A stretch of 64,000 bases of DNA, from positions 248,001-312,000 of the forward strand of contig OY782499.1 in assembly GCA_963677815.1 (NCBI GenBank), given 5' to 3'. Position 1 is the stretch's first letter. Each line of letters begins with the position of its first letter. Of the stretch, positions 30,688 through 40,201 are shown in pieces. A model generated the notes under the pieces. The model had not been told where the DNA came from and did not search any database. It saw only the letters and a program-made list of their open reading frames with translations. This DNA is from JAEKNW01 sp963677815. GTDB lineage: Bacteria > Cloacimonadota > Cloacimonadia > Cloacimonadales > JAFGVF01. Position numbers and translations under genes: made by a program.

Positions 30688-30986
30688 TGAAAGATATTTC
30701 AAGAACTATAATAGAAATTATTCAAGGTATACCTGCGGGCAAAGTTCTAACTTATGGAGAAATAGCTAGAAGAGCAGGGCATCCAGCAACACCAAGACTA
30801 GTTAGCTATCTTCTTCACTCTTCATCGGATAAATATAAACTTCCTTGGCACAGAGTCATCAATTCACAAGGGAAAATTTCTTTAAGTGGAATTGCTGGAG
30901 AAGAGCAGAGGCAACTCTTGGAATCTGAAGGAATAGTATTTCTGAATAATAAGATAGATCTAGATGAATTTTCCTATGACTTATAA
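30687..30986 (+). CDS. Alkyltransferase-like DNA-binding protein (MGMT fold without the active Cys)
   Basis: The 99 residues match the C-terminal domain of O6-methylguanine-DNA methyltransferase: IPAGKVLTYGEIA (15-27) with the DNA-binding helix, then PWHRVINS at 53-60, where active enzymes have PCHRV. Trp replaces the acceptor Cys, as in the Atl1/eAtl group. Those proteins bind O6-alkylguanine, flip it out and hand it to nucleotide excision repair. The loss of Cys and the short length both fit. It is translationally coupled to nrdG. Confidence 0.9.
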   Translation: MKDISRTIIEIIQGIPAGKVLTYGEIARRAGHPATPRLVSYLLHSSSDKYKLPWHRVINSQGKISLSGIAGEEQRQLLESEGIVFLNNKIDLDEFSYDL

Positions 30987-31084
30987 ATCTAATTGACAAA
31001 ATTAAGCAAAGCAGATAAGCTTGTAAAAATGTCATAGATAGATAATTTTAAATCTATTTAAGGATTATAAAAAGGAGCCAAGAT

Positions 31085-31663
31085 ATGAATTTTCTCTTAT
31101 CCTTAATTTTTTTACCTTTGAATCTCCTCTTTGGGGCATCAATCATCTGGTTTATTAGATGGCTTTTATTCAACAAGAAGCAAAGATATATATTTAAAAA
31201 GAAGAATATCCTCACTCCAGGAGTAATACCTAAGCTAAAAGGATTTGTTTTAAATAAAATTAGGACACATGTAAAAGAGTATTTTGACCAAGTAGATGAT
31301 TTTCAATCTCATCAGGGTTATATCTATAATTGGGAAAAACAGGTTTATCACAAAATCTTTGATGCAACAGAGTTTATAGATAATATGAGATTTATGCCTA
31401 GCAACATAGCAGATTGGATTAGGCATAGTATAGCTTTTATTGGAAAAGACTTGTCTTCTAGATTTTTGAGAACCTTTATTCCTTATTTATATGAATATTA
31501 TAAGATTAATGATAAGATTGATTTAATTGATGAAAAGATAAATTTGCTAGTTATAGAATCATACTACAATCAATATTGCCATAGATTCTTAATGTATTTT
31601 AACTTGTTTATCTTCCTCTTGGCAGGTATTTTAAATCAAGTTCTTTTCTTAATAATAGTTTAA
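31085..31663 (+). CDS. Small membrane protein with a DUF445-like start
   Basis: The 192 residues open with a membrane segment (about 5-28) and close with another (about 168-190). Between them is a soluble, basic-to-neutral helical part. The phrase ILTPGVIPKLKGFVLNKI at 42-59 resembles the conserved TPGxIP segment of DUF445 proteins (YheB family), but the rest is too divergent or short to be sure. AGGAG precedes the ATG. It comes 98 bases after the alkyltransferase-like gene and 13 before the AIM24 gene. Function unknown. Confidence 0.7.
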   Translation: MNFLLSLIFLPLNLLFGASIIWFIRWLLFNKKQRYIFKKKNILTPGVIPKLKGFVLNKIRTHVKEYFDQVDDFQSHQGYIYNWEKQVYHKIFDATEFIDNMRFMPSNIADWIRHSIAFIGKDLSSRFLRTFIPYLYEYYKINDKIDLIDEKINLLVIESYYNQYCHRFLMYFNLFIFLLAGILNQVLFLIIV

Positions 31664-31676
31664 CAGGAGATTAATA

Positions 31677-32426
31677 ATGTCAGATATTATTGACTATAAG
31701 ATAGTTGGAAATGATTTTCAAGCAGTAGAAATAGAATTAGATCCTGGCGAAGGGGTCAGAGCAGAAGTCGGTGCTATGTTGTATATGGAAGCAGATATCC
31801 AAATGGATACTTCCACAGGAGGAGGGATGTTCAGTGGTTTTAAGAGAATGATTGCTGGGGAATCTTTCTTTATCACTAGCTTTTTAAACCAAGGGAGATT
31901 TAAAAGGAAAGTAACTTTTTCTGCTCCTTATCCTGGTAAAATCTTACCAATTGATTTAAATCAATTTGGCGGACAGTTTTATTGTCAGAAAGATGCTTAT
32001 CTCTGTTCTGCAAATGGTATTGATGTAACCGTAGCTTTTACTAAAAAAATTGGAGTTGGCTTATTTGGTGGTGAAGGTTTTATTTTACAGGAATTGAGAG
32101 GGTTTGGTTTAGCTTTTATCCATGCAGGTGGTACAATAATAAAGAAAGAGCTTGCCCCCATGGAGACACTTAGGGTTGATACAGGTTGTTTGGTTGGTTT
32201 TGAAAGGGGAGTAAAATACGATATTCAATTTATTGGTGGGATTAAAAATGCTTTATTTGGTGGTGAAGGTATTTTCTTAACTACTCTAACAGGTCCTGGA
32301 ATAGTTTACCTGCAAACTCTACCCTTCTCTAGAATAGCAGATAGAATAGTTCAATCGGCAAGACTTAATACAGGTGAAGTTAAACGTGGTGGAAGCTTGC
32401 TATCAACTTTCCTATCAGGAGATTAA
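31677..32426 (+). CDS. AIM24 family (TIGR00266) protein
   Basis: The 249 residues match the AIM24/TIGR00266 family throughout: FQAVEIELDPGEGVRAEVGA near the start, GGGMFSGFKRMIAGESFF, a repeated pattern LFGGEGFILQ and LFGGEGIFLTTL, and GPGIVYLQTLP at the end. These beta-rich proteins are widespread; the mitochondrial member affects inner-membrane organisation, and the bacterial role is unknown. AGGAG stands seven bases before the ATG. The Fic gene follows after three bases. Confidence 0.92.
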   Translation: MSDIIDYKIVGNDFQAVEIELDPGEGVRAEVGAMLYMEADIQMDTSTGGGMFSGFKRMIAGESFFITSFLNQGRFKRKVTFSAPYPGKILPIDLNQFGGQFYCQKDAYLCSANGIDVTVAFTKKIGVGLFGGEGFILQELRGFGLAFIHAGGTIIKKELAPMETLRVDTGCLVGFERGVKYDIQFIGGIKNALFGGEGIFLTTLTGPGIVYLQTLPFSRIADRIVQSARLNTGEVKRGGSLLSTFLSGD

Positions 32427-32429
32427 TAA

Positions 32430-33179
32430 ATGAAAGTGATGGATCCTTCAACCCTTAAATATGATGAAAAGTTACTTATGGAAAACCGTGAACTTATGAT
32501 GGAAGTTTATCGGAACATCTTTTTTGCTAAAAAAAAAGTTAACGTCTTTAAGAAACTAATAAAATCCTTTCAGTCCTTAGAAAAAATAACAAAACTTAAA
32601 AACGCCCAACATGAGGCAATAAATAAAAAAGAAGCTGATAAGTACTGTAAAAATCTAGGAAAAGCTTATGATTATATCTTAGATAAAATAAAAAATAAAG
32701 AACAATTTCAAGGACATTCAGACATTATAACTTTGCATGGTTTTGTGGACCCAGAGAGTTTTTCAAGAAACCCAAGTGGTTATCGAACTAAAGAAGTTAA
32801 GTTTGGCGATTTCATGCCACCAGAACCAAATGTTGTATATTCACTTATGGATAACCTGGTTTATAATATGAATCTGATAGAACTTCCTCAAATAAAAGGA
32901 ATATACTTTCATCATGAATTTGTTAGAATACATCCTTTTGTCGATGGTAATGGTAGAACTGCCAGGATGGTTAAAAACTGGATTCTGATGTATGAACTTT
33001 ATCCTCCTGTTTTTATAGACACACCAGAAGATAAAATGAACTATATTGATGTACTAGAACGCTCTTTTAAAGGTTTCTTTGATAATCCATATGACGCCAA
33101 TGCTGCAACAGAAGAGTTTGCTAATCAAGAGCTAATGCGTATAAACCAAAGTATTAAATTCTTACTAAATGATATATAG
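32430..33179 (+). CDS. Fic family protein (predicted AMP transferase)
   Basis: This 249-residue protein carries the complete Fic motif HPFVDGNGRTAR starting at His168; His is the general base and the rest binds the diphosphate. EXGxSGxR-type flap residues can be traced around 105-120. Fic enzymes usually move AMP from ATP to a hydroxyl of a target protein. I see no clear inhibitory helix motif (S/T-x3-E-G/N), so its control is unclear. It directly follows the AIM24 gene and has no toxin-antitoxin partner. The target is unknown. Confidence 0.9.
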   Translation: MKVMDPSTLKYDEKLLMENRELMMEVYRNIFFAKKKVNVFKKLIKSFQSLEKITKLKNAQHEAINKKEADKYCKNLGKAYDYILDKIKNKEQFQGHSDIITLHGFVDPESFSRNPSGYRTKEVKFGDFMPPEPNVVYSLMDNLVYNMNLIELPQIKGIYFHHEFVRIHPFVDGNGRTARMVKNWILMYELYPPVFIDTPEDKMNYIDVLERSFKGFFDNPYDANAATEEFANQELMRINQSIKFLLNDI

Positions 33180-33218
33180 TAATAATAGATTTATAAAGAT
33201 GAAGGAAATTTCTTTATC

Positions 33219-33260
33219 AATCCCCCTTTGAGAGGGGGAAAACAGGGGGCCTTTCAAAAC
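33219..33260 (+). repeat. CCCCC/GGGGG repeat, copy B
   Basis: It reads CAATCCCCCTTTGAGAGGGG then GAAAACAGGGGG and lies between the Fic and amidohydrolase genes. It is the same family as 29623-29664 in the opposite orientation. Confidence 0.7.
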
Positions 33261-33297
33261 TTAATAATAGGAGAATCTCAAAAAAATAGAGGGAACT

Positions 33298-34893
33298 ATG
33301 AGAAAATTTATATATAATGCAAAAGTTTATACTATTAATGATGCAGAAGAAGTATCTGAAGCACTGCTAATAAAAGGTAATACTATAGAGCTAGTAGCTA
33401 GCTATAGTCAAGTTTCAGCATATATAAACAGGCATCAAATAAAAGATTATGAAGAAATCAATCTTCAGGGTAAAGTAATACTCCCTGGAATGATTGATAC
33501 CCACACTCATTTCTTTGAATTAGCCAAAAGAAAAATAGCAGTTGATTTATCACCGGCAAATTCTCTTTCTGAAGTAAAAAGTATTTTGGAAGATTTTAAA
33601 AAGAATATGCCTGCAAATCTCGAATGGATAGGAGGTTCAGGTTGGAATAAGAATATTTATCCTTCTTTAGAAGGTTTTAATAAATACTTTCTTGATGAAA
33701 TATTCCCAGATATTCCAGTAGCTTTGGAGAGCAAAGATTTTCATTCGAAATGGTGCAATTCTCTTGCTTTAAAGAGCGGGGGAATTACTAAAGACACACC
33801 TGACCCTGATGGAGGAATAATTGGCAGATTTCCAGATGGACAGCCTAATGGTTTTACTCATGAGAAAGCCTGGGAATTAATAGATAAAGTTACTCCTCCC
33901 TATCCTGAAGATTTAGCCTTAAATGCAATTAAACAAGCAATTCATGATTGTTATGCTATGGGATTAACAGGTCTTCATGTTATGGAAGGTGAGGATAAAT
34001 TCAAGTATTATCAGAAAATTATAGCCCAAGGCACTAAATTCAGATTTTGTTGGCACTTTCCTCAGGCAATTATTGATAAGATGATAGATAGAGGAGTTAA
34101 ATCATACTTGGGAAGTGAATCATTGAAAATTGGTGGTCAAAAAATCTTTATGGATGGAGCTTTAGGTTCACAAACAGCATTAATGTATGAAGCTTACGAT
34201 GGCACAGATAATTTTGGGACATCAATATATAGTCAATCCCAACTTGAGGATATGATCAGAAAAGCTGCTGAAAAAGGTATATCATCTTCTATTCATGCAA
34301 TCGGAGACAAGTGTTGTCATCAGGTTATATCTGCAATAGGAAACTGTAGACAAATAGACACAAAATTACTTCATAGAATAGAACACCTTCAATGTGTTAG
34401 GCCTGCCGATTATCAAGCCATTAAAGATAATAACATTTTTATAGCCCTCCAGCCTATCCACTTAAGATATGATATTGATTCTATAAAAAAATATACTCCA
34501 TCTGCAAGTCAGTATACTTACAGTTTTAAAGACCTTTTTAAAATGGGAATAAACTTTGCTTTTGGTTCCGATGCACCGGTTGAAATTATTAATCCTTTCC
34601 AAGGTATATACGCTGCAATTGAAAGAAAGGCTATGAATAATCCTAGTAATCAAAGCTGGAGACCAGAGCAGAAGATAGATGTTCTCACCGCAATCAAAGC
34701 TTATACTGTTTGGGCTGCTAGAGCTTCTTGTTCTGAAAATATTAGAGGAAGAATAAAAGAAGGATATTTAGCTGACCTCATAGTAATAGATGATTTTACA
34801 AAGGAAAATAATGATTTTTGGCTAAGAGCTAAATCATATTTAACAATTATAGACGGACAAATAGTATATCAAGATGAAGAATTTACTTACTAA
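33298..34893 (+). CDS. Amidohydrolase, YtcJ-like
   Basis: The 531 residues match the amidohydrolase-3/YtcJ group. The metal motif is GMIDTHTHFFE near 66; later come GGQKIFMDGALGSQTA at about 280, SIHAIGDK, RIEHLQC, FGSDAPVE near 425 and the closing GYLADLIVID typical of the split beta-sandwich. These enzymes hydrolyse C-N bonds in various cyclic or N-acyl compounds, with one or two metals. The substrate is not predictable. It overlaps the Nudix gene by 20 bases, so they are co-translated. Confidence 0.9.
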   Translation: MRKFIYNAKVYTINDAEEVSEALLIKGNTIELVASYSQVSAYINRHQIKDYEEINLQGKVILPGMIDTHTHFFELAKRKIAVDLSPANSLSEVKSILEDFKKNMPANLEWIGGSGWNKNIYPSLEGFNKYFLDEIFPDIPVALESKDFHSKWCNSLALKSGGITKDTPDPDGGIIGRFPDGQPNGFTHEKAWELIDKVTPPYPEDLALNAIKQAIHDCYAMGLTGLHVMEGEDKFKYYQKIIAQGTKFRFCWHFPQAIIDKMIDRGVKSYLGSESLKIGGQKIFMDGALGSQTALMYEAYDGTDNFGTSIYSQSQLEDMIRKAAEKGISSSIHAIGDKCCHQVISAIGNCRQIDTKLLHRIEHLQCVRPADYQAIKDNNIFIALQPIHLRYDIDSIKKYTPSASQYTYSFKDLFKMGINFAFGSDAPVEIINPFQGIYAAIERKAMNNPSNQSWRPEQKIDVLTAIKAYTVWAARASCSENIRGRIKEGYLADLIVIDDFTKENNDFWLRAKSYLTIIDGQIVYQDEEFTY

Positions 34894-35521
34894 ATTGCAA
34901 AAGTCTTTAAGCAGTTTTCACCCAGAAGTGATTAATTATGATGAGTTTAAACATTCTGCTATTTTTCTTCCCCTTATAGATATAGATGGGTCTTCTTCCC
35001 TCATCTTTGAAAAAAGAGCCAACAATATTGCTCAAGCTGGAGAAATTTGCTTTCCGGGAGGTAGAGTAGAAAATAACGAAGCTCTTAACCCCCTACTAAC
35101 AGCCATTCGAGAAACTTCTGAAGAACTTGGCATTTCATTAGATAAAATATCCCTTCTCTCAAGATTACCAAGATTGATTACTCCTGATGGAAAATTGATT
35201 GATGCCTTTATTGGTAAATTAAATAATATTAAACTGGAAGATTTAAAGCTTAATCCATCCGAAGTAGATAAAATATTTACCCTTAGTTTAAAAGACCTTA
35301 AAGATATTAAGTTTCACAAATATAAAATTACATCTATTAATCAATCTGGAGATTCAGACAAAGACCCTACTTTGCTCCCAGTTGAAAGTCTTGGATTACC
35401 TCTTAGATATCAAGGGACCTGGGGAGAGAAAAACTATAATGTTTACTATACGGAATATAATAATGAGAAAATTTGGGGTTTAACAGCAAGATATCTAAAA
35501 TACATTCAAGAGTTACTTTAG
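34874..35521 (+). CDS. Nudix hydrolase, CoA pyrophosphatase type
   Basis: The 215 residues contain a Nudix box beginning FPGGRVENNEALN and ending AIRETSEELGI (about 57-80), with the catalytic REtsEE core. The lead-in AQAGEICFPGG matches the extra CoA-type (NudL/Nudt7-like) signature, so cleavage of CoA or acyl-CoA to phosphopantetheine and ADP is likely. The N-terminus begins inside the amidohydrolase gene. No terminator is clear after it. Confidence 0.88.
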   Translation: MKNLLTKLQKSLSSFHPEVINYDEFKHSAIFLPLIDIDGSSSLIFEKRANNIAQAGEICFPGGRVENNEALNPLLTAIRETSEELGISLDKISLLSRLPRLITPDGKLIDAFIGKLNNIKLEDLKLNPSEVDKIFTLSLKDLKDIKFHKYKITSINQSGDSDKDPTLLPVESLGLPLRYQGTWGEKNYNVYYTEYNNEKIWGLTARYLKYIQELL

Positions 35522-35867
35522 AACTTGTTTCCAAGAATTTAACAAAAAAATAATTGACATCTCTTAAGAATACTATATAATTTGTATATTGATGAGCTTT
35601 TAACGATACTAATTGCCCATTAATCCCAAGTAAACTACTAGAAAAGTAGAAAAGCATAATATAACTTAGTATAAATAAGTTTTACAATCTCAACTTTGAT
35701 AGATAATATTTTAGTCTGTGATTTTGTAACTTGTTTACTTAATATTCTGTATTATGCTCAAGAAAACTAGTTATCCCTTGGGAAAAATAAATAAATATTT
35801 CTTAATTTCATAGCACCACAGTATCTAACTTATGGAATTAAAGAAAATTATAATCTTAGGAGTAAAT
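35522..35867 (+). other. Intergenic region with promoter and long leader of hppA
   Basis: AT-rich and without genes. It contains a near-consensus promoter (35554-35581), which leaves a leader of about 280 bases. Only small hairpins are visible (CTACTAGAAAAGTAG at 35634-35648); no known riboswitch is recognised. Confidence 0.55.
35554..35581 (+). promoter_or_regulatory. Strong sigma70-type promoter upstream of hppA
   Basis: TTGACA (35554-35559), a 16-base spacer and TATAAT (35576-35581): both boxes are perfect consensus. Confidence 0.7.
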
Positions 35868-38231
35868 ATGAATCTACCATGGTATTGGTTTGTAGTTCCA
35901 TTTAGTTCAGCACTAGCACTTATTTTCGCTTATATCTTTTTTAAAGAAGTAAAAAACAATGACCCCGGAAATGAAAGAATGCAAGAAATTGCTTCTTACA
36001 TTAAAGATGGAGCCTATGCTTATCTAAAACAACAATACCTTGGTGTCAGTATCTTTTTCCTAATAGCTTTCATAATTTTTAATATCATGGCCTGGGGACT
36101 AAACATTCTCAATACATGGGTTCCAATAGCCTTTATTACTGGTGGTTTCTTCAGTGGTTTAGCAGGTTTTATCGGCATGAAAACAGCTACTATGGCTTCT
36201 TCAAGAACAGCTCAAGCTTGTAGCAAAAGTTTGAACAAGGGGCTTAAAGTTGCTTTCAGAGCTGGTTCAGTTATGGGACTCGTTGTTGTTGGTTTAGCAT
36301 TAATCTTCATATCTGCTTGGTTCTATATCCTTAATATGGCGGGTATGGACCTTCATCAAATAACAGTAGTAATGCTTTCTTTTGGAATGGGAGCATCAAC
36401 TCAAGCCTTGTTTGCCAGATTGGGTGGAGGTATTTATACTAAGGCTGCCGATGTAGGAGCAGATTTAGTAGGAAAGGTTGAAGAAGGAATCCCAGAAGAT
36501 GACCCTCGCAACCCTGCAACTATAGCTGATAATGTTGGAGATAATGTTGGCGATGTTGCTGGAATGGGAGCAGATCTCTTCGAGTCTTATGTAGGCTCAA
36601 TTTTAGCTACATCTGCTTTAGGCATGGCAGCTGTTATTCAATTTGGTTCAGAATTTCAAGCTCAATGGGGTTTAAATTTTGTCATAGCTCCTATGATTTT
36701 AGCTGCTATCGGTATCATATTATCCATTATTGGTATTTACATGGTGTCTACTAAAGATAATGCTACTAGTAAAGACCTTTTACTTTCCCTTAATAAAAGT
36801 GTCTATATCTCTTCTACCTTAATAGCAATAGCCTCTGGCTTTGTCTGCAAATTTTTACTTCATCCTTCAATCTATTTAGGAGTATTTTTAGCAAGTTTAA
36901 CTGGCTTAGTTGCAGGTATTTTAATCGGATACTCTACTGAAAGATATACTTCAGACAGCTATAGACCAACTCAAGGTATCTCAAAACAGGGTAAATATGG
37001 CCCTGCTACTGTTATTATTGATGGTTTAGCTGTTGGTATGAAATCAACTGCTGCTCCAGTAATTATCATAGCAGCTGCAATTTTAATTGCCTTTTCTGTA
37101 AGTGGGGGCTGGTCAAGTATAGAGCTAGGTCTTTATGGTATCGGCTTTGGTGCTGTTGGAATGCTGGCAACTTTAGGTGTGACTTTAGCAATGGACGCTT
37201 TTGGTCCAATTGCAGATAATGCAGGTGGAAATGCTGAAATGTCAGCCCTACCCGAAATAGTAAGAAGTAGAACAGACGCTCTTGATGCTGTTGGTAATAC
37301 TACAGCAGCTACAGGAAAAGGTTTTGCTATTGGATCTGCAGCCTTGACAGCTATGGCTCTATTAGCTGCTTATATAGAAGAAATCAGGGTCTCATTAATG
37401 AGAATAGATCCTTATCAACTGATAAATGGATTCAGCTTGAGAGTAGCTGGTGTGTCTGATTTTATGCTTCATTACAACATCAATCTTATGAATCCCAAAC
37501 TTCTTGTAGGTGCTTTCATTGGTTCAATGCTTGCTTTCCTTTTCGCAGCCTTCACTATTAAAGCTGTTGGAAATGCTGCTGGAGATATGGTAGCTGAGGT
37601 TCGCAGACAGTTTAAGGAAATACCTGGTATCTTAGAAGGAAAAACAACTCCTGATTACAAAAGATGTGTCTTAATATCAACAAAAGGTGCCCAACGGGAA
37701 ATGATTAAGCCTGCCATTTTAGCCATTATCACTCCAATAATAGTTGGTTTAATTCTTGGTATTCCTGGAGTATTAGGGCTTTTAGTAGGAACTCTAATAT
37801 CAGGATTTGTATTAGCCATTTTGATGAACAACTCGGGTGGTGCATGGGATAATGCTAAGAAATTTGTAGAGACAGGACAGTTTGGAGGAAAGAACTCAAC
37901 TGCCCATAGAGCTACCATTGTTGGTGATACAGTTGGTGACCCCCTAAAAGATACTGCAGGTCCTTCTCTAAACATACTTATAAAGCTAATGAGTATTGTT
38001 TCTATTATTTTCGCTGGACTAATTATATCTTATTCTCCTTATATTGAAAATCTTTATGATAATGGTTATTCTGATATCAACCAACTGCTTTTGCAATCCA
38101 ATCAAAAAGAAGAGACTCTCAAAGATATGGAGAAATGGCAAGAAGAAGATAAAGATAAAGGTATAACTTCGATTAACCCAGCTCAAGAAATTAGAGAAGA
38201 AATAATAAACAACAATATTGAAAATAAATAA
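35868..38231 (+). CDS. hppA: Membrane-bound K+-dependent-type pyrophosphatase
   Basis: I start at the ATG at 35868, five bases after TTAGGAG; the in-frame ATG at 35832 has no such site and adds 12 atypical residues. The 787-residue protein has many membrane helices and the pyrophosphate-binding motifs DVGADLVGKVEEGIPEDD, NVGDNVGDVAGMGADL and later GDTVGDPLKDTAGPS. The Ala in GNTTAATGKG is typical of K+-dependent enzymes (K+-independent ones have Lys there). It uses pyrophosphate to pump H+ or Na+; which ion cannot be decided by eye. The last 60 residues form an unusual charged cytoplasmic or periplasmic tail. A strong terminator follows. Confidence 0.95.
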   Translation: MNLPWYWFVVPFSSALALIFAYIFFKEVKNNDPGNERMQEIASYIKDGAYAYLKQQYLGVSIFFLIAFIIFNIMAWGLNILNTWVPIAFITGGFFSGLAGFIGMKTATMASSRTAQACSKSLNKGLKVAFRAGSVMGLVVVGLALIFISAWFYILNMAGMDLHQITVVMLSFGMGASTQALFARLGGGIYTKAADVGADLVGKVEEGIPEDDPRNPATIADNVGDNVGDVAGMGADLFESYVGSILATSALGMAAVIQFGSEFQAQWGLNFVIAPMILAAIGIILSIIGIYMVSTKDNATSKDLLLSLNKSVYISSTLIAIASGFVCKFLLHPSIYLGVFLASLTGLVAGILIGYSTERYTSDSYRPTQGISKQGKYGPATVIIDGLAVGMKSTAAPVIIIAAAILIAFSVSGGWSSIELGLYGIGFGAVGMLATLGVTLAMDAFGPIADNAGGNAEMSALPEIVRSRTDALDAVGNTTAATGKGFAIGSAALTAMALLAAYIEEIRVSLMRIDPYQLINGFSLRVAGVSDFMLHYNINLMNPKLLVGAFIGSMLAFLFAAFTIKAVGNAAGDMVAEVRRQFKEIPGILEGKTTPDYKRCVLISTKGAQREMIKPAILAIITPIIVGLILGIPGVLGLLVGTLISGFVLAILMNNSGGAWDNAKKFVETGQFGGKNSTAHRATIVGDTVGDPLKDTAGPSLNILIKLMSIVSIIFAGLIISYSPYIENLYDNGYSDINQLLLQSNQKEETLKDMEKWQEEDKDKGITSINPAQEIREEIINNNIENK

Positions 38232-38244
38232 TTAATTTTTTTAT

Positions 38245-38287
38245 AGAGGTAATGACATTATTGAATAATCCATTACCTCTTTTTTTA
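38245..38287 (+). terminator. Terminator after hppA
   Basis: AGAGGTAATG (38245-38254) pairs exactly with CATTACCTCT (38271-38280), followed by a run of T bases. Confidence 0.92.
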
Positions 38288-38394
38288 GCATATAAAAGAT
38301 CAACAGTATTTAGAAGTTTACCTATAAGCATTGATATCATTATATTAACTTACACTTCACTCATAGCATACCATACTAAACTCAAAGTTTAATC

Positions 38395-38423
38395 TTGACA
38401 TAATTTGCACATTCTTACAATAA
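38395..38423 (+). promoter_or_regulatory. Possible promoter of the ABC exporter genes
   Basis: TTGACA (38395-38400), a 17-base spacer and CAATAA (38418-38423), 30 bases before the ATG. Consensus -35, weak -10. Confidence 0.4.
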
Positions 38424-38452
38424 CACCAAAATAATATTATTAAAGGATTATT

Positions 38453-40201
38453 ATGGGACCATTCAGGCATGTTATTAAATATGTTAAAAAAAGTATTCCA
38501 CGGATTCTATTAGGATTTATTGTTCTTCTCATAGTTGATGTTATTCAGCTAGTTATTCCAATTTTAACAAAGAATGCCATTGATCGGATACAAACTCAGA
38601 CTATTCTAAAATCTGGTTTAGTTGTTATTGCTGCTCAGATATTAGGACTTACTGTGGGTATAATGATTATGCGTTTTTTCTGGCGTATCTTGATTATCGG
38701 AAATTCATTCATCATAGAAAAGCTAATCAGACACCAGTTTTATGAACATCTCATGAAATTATCACAAAACTTCTTCAATAGACATAAGATTGGCGATTTA
38801 ATGGCTCATGCTACTAACGACTTAAATGCTGTTAGAATGATGTTTGGTTTTGGCTTAATAGCTGGTTTTGATATTGTAGTTATGACTATTGCCTCTCTAA
38901 GCTTTATGATAAAGATTAATGGCAGATTAACCCTATATGCTATTATACCTATGCCAATCATAACTATAAGTATCCTATATTTTGGTAAAAGACTTCAAAT
39001 AAGATTTAGGCAAGTTCAAGAATCATTTTCTGATATGTCAGGTACTATTCAAGAAAGTATTTCCGGTATTAGAGTAATTAAAGCTTTTGTCCAAGAAGAC
39101 CAAGAATTAGAGAAAGTTAAAGCTACTTCTAAAGATTATGTTAAAAAGAATATTTCTATGGCAATTCTAGATGGACTATTCCATCCACTTATGGGATTTA
39201 TAATAAGTTTATCCATGCTAATAACCTTAATTTTAGGTGGTCAGTTAGCCATAAATGGAACTATTTCCATTGGTGATTTCTATGCTTTTAATTCCTATTT
39301 AGGCATGCTTATATGGCCTATGATGGCTATTGGTATGGTTGTTAATCATTATCAAAGAGGTACTGCTTCTTTGAAGAGACTAAATGTAATTTTTGATTCA
39401 GAGGCTCAAATCTCTGATGCAGAAGCAGACCATAAGATCAAAAATATAAAAGGTAAAATTGAGATTAATAATCTTTCTTTTGTCTATCCAGATTCTACTG
39501 CTCAAATCTTTAACAACATTGATACTAACATAGAACAAGGACAAACTCTTGCTATTGTAGGTAAAACAGGATGTGGTAAATCTACTTTAATTGACCTAAT
39601 CACAAGAGTCTATAACCCACCTAAGGGAAGTGTTCTTATTGATGGTAATGATGTCCATAAGATTCCTTTAGAAGTTCTTCATAAAGACATAGTAATGGTT
39701 CCTCAAGATATATTCTTATTTTCCGAAACTCTCGCTAATAATATATCTTTAGGCAGACCTGATGCATCATTAGAAGAAATTAAAGAAGCTACTAAATTAG
39801 CCCAAGTATATGATGATATCATGGATTTTGAACATCAATTTGATACTATTGTGGGAGAAAGAGGAACTACTCTTTCAGGTGGACAAAAACAAAGAGTTGC
39901 TATAGCCAGAGCCTTACTCTGCAATCCTCAAGTATTAATCTTAGATGACGCTCTTTCAGCTGTAGATACTTTGACAGAGAAAAACATCCTTAATCATTTA
40001 ATTGATTATCGTAAGAATAAAACTACCATAATTATTTCTCACAGAATATCATCTGTTAGTCATGCTGACAAAATCATTGTTATAGATGATGGCAAAATTG
40101 TAGAAAGTGGAAATCATCAAGAACTTCTTTCTTTGAATGGTATTTATAAAGACTTAGATGATAAGCAGAAAATTGAAGAGCGTTTAGAAGGAGAGTTTTA
40201 A
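38453..40201 (+). CDS. ABC exporter, subunit 1 (degenerate-site half)
   Basis: The 582 residues have six membrane helices (about 15-310) and one ATPase domain (about 335-575). The Walker A is GKTGCGKST near 370, the signature LSGGQKQR near 472 is canonical, and the Walker B ends LILDDALSA near 499, where Asp replaces the catalytic Glu. This is the mark of the half carrying the inactive site in heterodimeric exporters such as TM287/288. Its start overlaps nothing; its stop overlaps the partner's ATG by one base (TAATG). The exported compound is unknown; lipids, drugs and peptides are all possible. Confidence 0.94.
   Translation: MGPFRHVIKYVKKSIPRILLGFIVLLIVDVIQLVIPILTKNAIDRIQTQTILKSGLVVIAAQILGLTVGIMIMRFFWRILIIGNSFIIEKLIRHQFYEHLMKLSQNFFNRHKIGDLMAHATNDLNAVRMMFGFGLIAGFDIVVMTIASLSFMIKINGRLTLYAIIPMPIITISILYFGKRLQIRFRQVQESFSDMSGTIQESISGIRVIKAFVQEDQELEKVKATSKDYVKKNISMAILDGLFHPLMGFIISLSMLITLILGGQLAINGTISIGDFYAFNSYLGMLIWPMMAIGMVVNHYQRGTASLKRLNVIFDSEAQISDAEADHKIKNIKGKIEINNLSFVYPDSTAQIFNNIDTNIEQGQTLAIVGKTGCGKSTLIDLITRVYNPPKGSVLIDGNDVHKIPLEVLHKDIVMVPQDIFLFSETLANNISLGRPDASLEEIKEATKLAQVYDDIMDFEHQFDTIVGERGTTLSGGQKQRVAIARALLCNPQVLILDDALSAVDTLTEKNILNHLIDYRKNKTTIIISHRISSVSHADKIIVIDDGKIVESGNHQELLSLNGIYKDLDDKQKIEERLEGEF

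Noticed and set aside
32430..33179. Fic gene as part of a toxin-antitoxin pair
   Set aside because: No small antitoxin gene is adjacent; the neighbours are an AIM24 protein and an amidohydrolase.
35403..35657. Minus-strand frame of 84 codons near the Nudix gene
   Set aside because: It overlaps the Nudix coding end and the hppA promoter region and shows no protein-like features.
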